Both the position numbers and the translations under genes were made by a program. This document shows, one piece after another, positions 21,592 through 26,100 of a DNA stretch of 26,100 nt. The notes below the pieces were generated by a model that was not told the origin of the DNA, made no database searches, and worked only from the letters and a program-made list of their open reading frames with translations. The stretch comes from a virus. Position 1 is the first letter of the stretch. Every line of letters starts with the position of its first letter. Location: the IMG/VR virus record IMGVR_UViG_3300040960_002183, positions 1 to 26,100 of that record. One strand, given 5' to 3'.

Positions 21592-22427
21592 CTATAGTCC
21601 TCCCAATACATAGTTTTTTTAATTTCGTTAATAAAACCAGGGCTATGTTGTGCAAGTGATGCTACATTCTCACATGCACTGTGGAAAGCGAATACCTTTT
21701 CGTACTCATCTTCCTGAGGATTCTTACCATACCACACACCATCAACAAGTTTAAGGTCTTGTTGATCTGCTGCAGCACAGTGATTGAATGCACCGTTAGT
21801 AAATTTATATCCACCAACTTCATTCATAGCAAGACAGAGAACAAGTTCATCTGTCACACCATTGTGCAGTCCACGGTCACCAAAGATATCATTGAAGATC
21901 TCCATGTACCGTTCAAACAGTTTATCATGCTTACCTTTCTGGAAAAGGAATGCTCCAGAGGCAGCATAGTCATAGGTTCCAAGATCTTGAGGGAAGTACT
22001 TACCAAGACCAGTATGATCAACCTCAACATTACGGAGGTAATCTCCTAGAGTAGGCACCCACCAGTGACGAGCGATGAGGAAATCATCCTCTGCTTCCTC
22101 AATCAATTGATCAACACGATCATTGACAACAACACAATCCGTATCGAGATAGATACAATAGTCAGTCTCTACATGCTTGAATACATTGTAACGCTCTGCC
22201 CAGATGTGAGGTTGGAACCAGTTACGATCATCCTCATTACTAATAGCATCGGCATTTGCTTTGACGATCTTGACCTTTGGGTCATCGATATCAAGACGAT
22301 CATCCATGTCAAGGATAACAATCTCATGATCCTGTTCAATCCTTTCAAGAGACTCACAAGCTCTCATGAGGTTGGTGTAATACTTATCATCACCACCAAC
22401 GATAAAACCAAAACTAAGTTTTGTCAT
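21588..22427 (-). CDS. GT-A fold glycosyltransferase, GT8-like
   Basis: The 279-residue product has a DxD metal motif in YCIYLDTDCVVVND (D95-T-D97), preceded by W-x-E-R-YNVFKHVETD. Later blocks are AASGAFLFQKGKHDKLF and FAFHSACENV. This arrangement fits nucleotide-sugar-dependent GT8-like enzymes. The ATG overlaps the upstream stop. Sugar and acceptor are not predictable. Confidence 0.7.
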   Translation of the reverse strand: MTKLSFGFIVGGDDKYYTNLMRACESLERIEQDHEIVILDMDDRLDIDDPKVKIVKANADAISNEDDRNWFQPHIWAERYNVFKHVETDYCIYLDTDCVVVNDRVDQLIEEAEDDFLIARHWWVPTLGDYLRNVEVDHTGLGKYFPQDLGTYDYAASGAFLFQKGKHDKLFERYMEIFNDIFGDRGLHNGVTDELVLCLAMNEVGGYKFTNGAFNHCAAADQQDLKLVDGVWYGKNPQEDEYEKVFAFHSACENVASLAQHSPGFINEIKKTMYWEDYR

Positions 22428-23353
22428 AACAATCTAAGGAGTCCATTAATACGATTGACATAGGTGTGATGCTCTTTGGTATATTGCATCTGCCTGAGAA
22501 TCAAGTTTTTGTCATCTCTATGACGCAAACCTGCTTCAAATAATTCTTCAATATTCTCTCTACAAATGACTTCGGGTCCAGCAAACTCTGCAAGTTTAGG
22601 AGAGTTTGTCAATCCGAGACTACCATAACTCATAGTCTTAAATACTCTACAAGTTTTGGTTCCCCACCTCTTGTGAGTATCATTCCTGAGATCTGGATTG
22701 AGAAAAGACCTTTGCATAAGACCGCGCATTACTTCACCGTCTAGAGGATTGGTCCAAGGGTTAGACCATCCAGTCTTCACACCCATTTTAGCACACAAAG
22801 ATCCAAACTCTTGAATCAGATGTGCATTCTTGAATCTACCCTCATGAGAAATGCTGCCAATAAAATACCAGATATTCTCCCGTTGAATGTTTACCCATTC
22901 CTCATCGAACTCCTCAGGAAGGAGATCAGTTGCCCAAGCGAGGTATGCAATTTCATATCCCTTCTCTCTTGAGGAAATACGATCAACGCATACTCCAGTA
23001 TCTAGTTCTTCAAAGTCAGACAAGTTATGATGGAACTCATAGTTGTCATTCTCCATACTATCTTGATGATAGCGAACATCAATTAGTTTCTTACAATTGC
23101 CAAGATACTTTTCTGGTTTTACACATACATGCACATAGTATACGCAACTTGCCAGAACTGGAATATTCTTGTCGGCATATCCCTCAGTAAAGAATACAGA
23201 GTCTTCATAGTCGAAGTCGGCATGACTAGGATACTCCCCGTCATGGAACCAGTGAACCTGATGTCCTGCCCGTTCTAATGCTTTCTTGAATCCCTCATGT
23301 ACATAAGAATATGTGTCAGTGTGTAGAGGGTATCCCCAAAGAATACATTTCAT
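22424..23353 (-). CDS. Probable glycosyltransferase (GT-B-like), family uncertain
   Basis: The 309-residue product starts MKCILWGYPLHTDTYSYVHE and includes ENIWYFIGSISHEGRFKNAH (near 160). The C-terminal region is TCRVFKTMSYGSLGLTNSPK, then ICRENIEELFEAGL. The latter resembles the spore-type or CgeB-like GT-B C-terminal half, where F-E/K-x-x-x-x-G-x-x-x-x-x-S-x contacts the donor. I start at ATG 23353, which shares one base with the upstream stop (TGATG); the TTG just before it is unlikely. The glycosyltransferase call rests on this block and on its place among such genes. Confidence 0.55.
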   Translation of the reverse strand: MKCILWGYPLHTDTYSYVHEGFKKALERAGHQVHWFHDGEYPSHADFDYEDSVFFTEGYADKNIPVLASCVYYVHVCVKPEKYLGNCKKLIDVRYHQDSMENDNYEFHHNLSDFEELDTGVCVDRISSREKGYEIAYLAWATDLLPEEFDEEWVNIQRENIWYFIGSISHEGRFKNAHLIQEFGSLCAKMGVKTGWSNPWTNPLDGEVMRGLMQRSFLNPDLRNDTHKRWGTKTCRVFKTMSYGSLGLTNSPKLAEFAGPEVICRENIEELFEAGLRHRDDKNLILRQMQYTKEHHTYVNRINGLLRLL

Positions 23354-24054
23354 CAAACTCTCCCCAACATATAATCCTCTGCCTTCTTAGTCTCTCCAGT
23401 CACACACTTCATAGCCTTGATAGTATGGGAGGGAACAAGATCGGGATGAGCCCACCAATCTTCGAAAGGATGCTCATCATCAACAGAAATGTTGTCAGCG
23501 ATCAACTCATAACCGAATGACTCAAGATACTCACGGGAAGCATCACGAACTTCAGGACCATCATTATAAGCATCATGCTCAAATGTAATGGTAGCAAACT
23601 TATACTTATTGAGATCGATTTTTTTCAGTGCTTCAAAAGTCACAGAAGCAGGTTCGCAATCTACTTGAAGATAATCAAAGGTAGGTCCAAGACCAACCTC
23701 TTCAAACAGTTCATCAAAGTCAGCAGTCGTAGCATCACCTACAGCAACTTTTGCCCGACGATGTTTGTTGTATAGTTCTGCTTCGTGTTCTTTAATTTCA
23801 AATCCAATACCATCCCACTCAAAACGAGACTCAAGCAGAGCAGTATTGTTAGAGATCACAGGATGACCAGATCCAATCTCAACAAAAGTTCCTTTGGGTT
23901 TACCATCATTCATACACAGGACAAACATGTCCTGATAGCATTGAGAAAAGTTCTGGTGACTTACCAGTTCATATCCAGAAAATTTGTAACGGAGTTCACC
24001 TGCTTTCTCAGCAGTGTAAAAGGTTGGCATTTGCCAGGCATTAGGGTCGCTCAT
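23353..24054 (-). CDS. FkbM-like SAM-dependent methyltransferase
   Basis: The 233-residue product has GTFVEIGSGHPVISNNTALL (56-75) as the SAM-binding loop. Next come WDGIGFEIKEHEAELYNKHR, VGDATTADFDELF, and YLQVDCEPASVTFEALKKID as the motif after the central strand. This order matches FkbM-type O-methyltransferases, often found in glycan clusters where they cap sugar hydroxyls. ATGA overlaps the upstream GT6 gene's stop. It is probably the methyl-decorating step of the operon's glycan. Confidence 0.75.
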   Translation of the reverse strand: MSDPNAWQMPTFYTAEKAGELRYKFSGYELVSHQNFSQCYQDMFVLCMNDGKPKGTFVEIGSGHPVISNNTALLESRFEWDGIGFEIKEHEAELYNKHRRAKVAVGDATTADFDELFEEVGLGPTFDYLQVDCEPASVTFEALKKIDLNKYKFATITFEHDAYNDGPEVRDASREYLESFGYELIADNISVDDEHPFEDWWAHPDLVPSHTIKAMKCVTGETKKAEDYMLGRV

Positions 24055-24755
24055 ACTTGATAAGATGAATTATCTTTGGCTAGGTGGATAATTTTTTGTT
24101 GGTACGGATAATTGGGGAAGCATTCTGGGAATGCATAGTCTGGAGGTAGAGCGTTTACTCTATCTTGATTCTCAATAAAAAATTTATTAAGGTGACTTTC
24201 ATCATGCCATACGGCAATTATATCATTTTTATAGTCATTGTCAACTCTTTCTCTTAAGAGTTTCATCATGGGAATAATTGACTCAATCTTCCCTCCCCAT
24301 AAACATCCTTGATAATAAGACAACTGATCTCCAGTCACACATGCTTCAGATTCAAGACGCCGCTCAAAGGTCCCAGTTCCAGTATTGTAATGGCATGGAT
24401 GATGGACAGCAATAAAGTCTTTATCCCACTTGAAGAATTCTTCAGGAGAAATTTCCTGATTAACTCTCATGTCAGCATCAAGGAATACTAACCAATCATA
24501 TTCCTCCAAATCTTCTTGCGCTAACAAGATAGTATGGAATCTTTCTAAGGTAATGGATGGCCATTCCTTATGTGGAATTTTAAGGAGAGTTATGTTTGAG
24601 GGAAGATCTCCGTCTAACTCACCATCAGTGAACACAAAGTATTGTTTTTCTAGACTAGGAAAGAGTTTTTCTTCACAGGTCTCATAATAACTGGGAAAGA
24701 AGTTGAGATATCTATTAGTCCCAATAAAAATTATTGCAACTTTTGCACTTCTCAT
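24051..24755 (-). CDS. Glycosyltransferase family 6 (ABO/alpha-1,3-galactosyltransferase family)
   Basis: The 234-residue product matches the GT6 core closely. It has the DxD motif WLVFLDADMRV (D93-A-D95), HHPCHYNTGTG, then ERRLESEACVTGDQLSYYQG with CLWGG (131-154), and AVWHDESHLNKFF (181-193). That last block is almost the same as in the human ABO and alpha-1,3-galactosyltransferases. These retaining enzymes add Gal or GalNAc to a galactose that often carries fucose. There is no membrane anchor, unlike vertebrate members. I start at ATG 24755, which overlaps the fucosyltransferase stop (ATGA). Confidence 0.9.
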   Translation of the reverse strand: MRSAKVAIIFIGTNRYLNFFPSYYETCEEKLFPSLEKQYFVFTDGELDGDLPSNITLLKIPHKEWPSITLERFHTILLAQEDLEEYDWLVFLDADMRVNQEISPEEFFKWDKDFIAVHHPCHYNTGTGTFERRLESEACVTGDQLSYYQGCLWGGKIESIIPMMKLLRERVDNDYKNDIIAVWHDESHLNKFFIENQDRVNALPPDYAFPECFPNYPYQQKIIHLAKDNSSYQV

Positions 24756-25561
24756 ACTACCTCCCAACCTTCACAATACAAATCTTTGGTATTATTAGTT
24801 TGATTCAACGGAGGACCAAACCATTTAGATGGTGCGACTACTCTCTTGTTCTCATTAGTAGAAAGCCATGCTCCCCACCAACTGAAAGAACTATTAGCAA
24901 TAATAAAATCACTGCAGAGAGACATCAAACAAAGATCAAGATATTGATCTCTATTTTCGGAAACCAAGAACCTATCATTGTCGAACAGGTCTTCTTGTAG
25001 GCACCACTCTGGATCATCGGAGAAGATAATCACCTCACGATCAGAGTCAAACCGTGCCAACGCTTCCTTATAGTAATTTATATCACAAATAGGATGGTGT
25101 GAATACTGAGCGTAGTCAGTACGACGAACATGCAGTGCGATGGGGTTGGTTACCTCCTTTCGCATCTTACGACATGGTTCTAGATACTCTTCCTTGAAGG
25201 TAAAGTCAGCAAGCAGATCTTCTCTGATGTGTTTGAAATACTTTTCCGATTGAAAGAATCCAAATAGACTTACAAAGTCAGGACAATTATTGAAAAGATT
25301 CTCATCAAATTCAAAACTCTCTTCTCTAACGAGAGGACGGTCCTGATCGATGTGCTGAACTTGAAGTGCATTAAGACCAGGCAATTCAAAAGGAACGAAC
25401 AGTTGATGCTCGTTCCATTCATCTGCTTTGTTTCTATAATTTGATGGGGGAATACAATAGTTAAATCCCCTATTAGCAGCGATACCTTTTACAGCAGCAT
25501 ACTGAAACATTTGATTGGCAAGACGCTCTTTCATCTTGCCGACATAGTTAATACCAATCAT
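24752..25561 (-). CDS. Alpha-1,2-fucosyltransferase, GT11
   Basis: The 269-residue product has the GT11 N-terminal RLANQMFQYAAVKGIA (13-28), the donor motif HVRRTDY (144-150), and CSDFIIANSSFSWWGAWLS (216-234), all diagnostic of alpha-1,2-fucosyltransferases. It uses GDP-fucose, made by the gene immediately upstream, and it precedes a GT6 enzyme whose vertebrate relatives need this fucosylated acceptor. The start overlaps the synthase stop (ATGA). Confidence 0.9.
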   Translation of the reverse strand: MIGINYVGKMKERLANQMFQYAAVKGIAANRGFNYCIPPSNYRNKADEWNEHQLFVPFELPGLNALQVQHIDQDRPLVREESFEFDENLFNNCPDFVSLFGFFQSEKYFKHIREDLLADFTFKEEYLEPCRKMRKEVTNPIALHVRRTDYAQYSHHPICDINYYKEALARFDSDREVIIFSDDPEWCLQEDLFDNDRFLVSENRDQYLDLCLMSLCSDFIIANSSFSWWGAWLSTNENKRVVAPSKWFGPPLNQTNNTKDLYCEGWEVV

Positions 25562-26100
25562 TTTGTTTGAATATCAGTGTGTTCAATAAACCACTTATAG
25601 GTTTCGCGCAGACCATCTTGAAGATTGTATTTTGGTTTCCAACCTTTATCTAAAAGTTTAGAGTAGTCAAGAGGACGCTTAGGAGTGCCATCAGGTTTGG
25701 AAGTATCCCACTCAATTTTCCCTGTGTACCCAGTTACATTAGCGACCATGTTAGCGAGTTCTGAAATGGTCACATCTTCACCAGATCCAACATTCAACAA
25801 CTCTGCTGACTCATAGTTTTCCATAGCGAAGAGACAAGCGTCTGCAAGGTCATCAACATAGAGAAACTCACGACGAGGGGTGCCTGTACCCCAGCAGGTC
25901 ACTGGAGCGTCTCCTACGGTCCAGTTGTTGAACTTCTGCAGCAGAGCGGGGATTACATGCCCGTTCATGGGATGGAAGTTATCGTTAGGACCATACAGGT
26001 TAGCAGGCATCAGAGAGACACCCTTGAACCCATACTGCTTATAGTAAGACTTTAGCATGTAGATGCCATGGATCTTAGCAAGAGCATACGCATCATTGGT
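25558..26100 (-). CDS. fcl: GDP-L-fucose synthase, C-terminal part (cut by window edge)
   Basis: The 180 residues visible run from TNDAYALAKIHGIYMLKSYY, with the SDR catalytic pair YxxxK. Next are VSLMPANLYGPNDNFHPMNG and HVIPALLQKF, CWGTGTPRREFLYVDDLADA, and a final YKWFIEHTD. All are typical of GDP-4-keto-6-deoxymannose epimerase/reductase (Fcl/WcaG). It makes GDP-L-fucose with NADPH. The N-terminus with the Rossmann loop is outside the window; GDP-mannose dehydratase may lie there too. Confidence 0.92.
   Translation of the reverse strand, partial: TNDAYALAKIHGIYMLKSYYKQYGFKGVSLMPANLYGPNDNFHPMNGHVIPALLQKFNNWTVGDAPVTCWGTGTPRREFLYVDDLADACLFAMENYESAELLNVGSGEDVTISELANMVANVTGYTGKIEWDTSKPDGTPKRPLDYSKLLDKGWKPKYNLQDGLRETYKWFIEHTDIQTK

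Noticed and set aside
1-26100. CRISPR array, insertion sequence, integrase or attachment site
   Set aside because: I saw no spaced short direct repeats, transposase or integrase motifs, or terminal inverted repeats. The only long repeat is the gene duplication at 3107-5637.

Overview
This window is best read as part of the genome of a T4-like cyanomyovirus, a phage of marine Synechococcus or Prochlorococcus. It encodes both photosystem II core proteins (psbA and psbD), two high-light-inducible proteins, a plant-type ferredoxin, a tryptophan-halogenase-like flavoprotein, large tail fibres and a glycan gene cassette. Every gene I can support lies on the minus strand, so transcription runs from high to low coordinates. 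Genes are packed with ATGA, GTGA or TAATG overlaps. The few real gaps hold rho-independent terminators, sigma70-like -10 boxes or T4-late-type xATAAATA boxes.

In transcription order: (1) 26100-18901 is a nine-gene glycan operon: GDP-L-fucose synthase (cut by the right edge), alpha-1,2-fucosyltransferase (GT11), a GT6 (ABO blood-group family) enzyme, a FkbM-like methyltransferase, a probable glycosyltransferase, a GT8-like enzyme, two related GT4 enzymes and a GT25 enzyme. (2) 18900-18119 has a late promoter, a long structured leader, a small secreted beta-barrel-like protein and a 68-residue membrane protein. (3) 18100-16237 is a photosynthesis and redox operon: Hli, 28-residue membrane peptide, ferredoxin, 38-residue membrane peptide, 88- and 44-residue proteins, second Hli, peroxiredoxin, terminator. 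(4) 16227-14730 carries two small proteins and the halogenase-like flavoprotein.

(5) 14729-12243 has a late promoter and leader, psbA, a UUCG terminator, psbD and a terminator. (6) 12242-10252 holds a 91-residue protein, a secreted HExxH metallopeptidase-like protein and two 2-oxoglutarate/Fe(II) oxygenases. (7) 10253-3050 is the host-recognition block: two small structural proteins, a 1219-residue fibre with tandem carbohydrate-binding-like repeats and a beta-helix, then two near-identical Gly/Cys-rich proteins flanking a tail-fibre-assembly-chaperone-like protein. (8) 3034-1 has a DUF6445-like oxygenase fold, a GT9-like glycosyltransferase and a carbamoyltransferase (cut by the left edge).

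The genes suggest two strategies. The photosynthesis block (D1, D2, Hli, ferredoxin, peroxiredoxin) should keep photosystem II and electron flow working during infection. The tail and glycan blocks concern host recognition and possible decoration of virion or host surfaces. The most interesting parts are the duplicated Cys-rich adhesin candidates, the blood-group-like fucose/GT6 cassette, and the tiny membrane proteins on either side of ferredoxin, which length cut-offs would miss. Family calls come from motifs read by eye; no database search was run.
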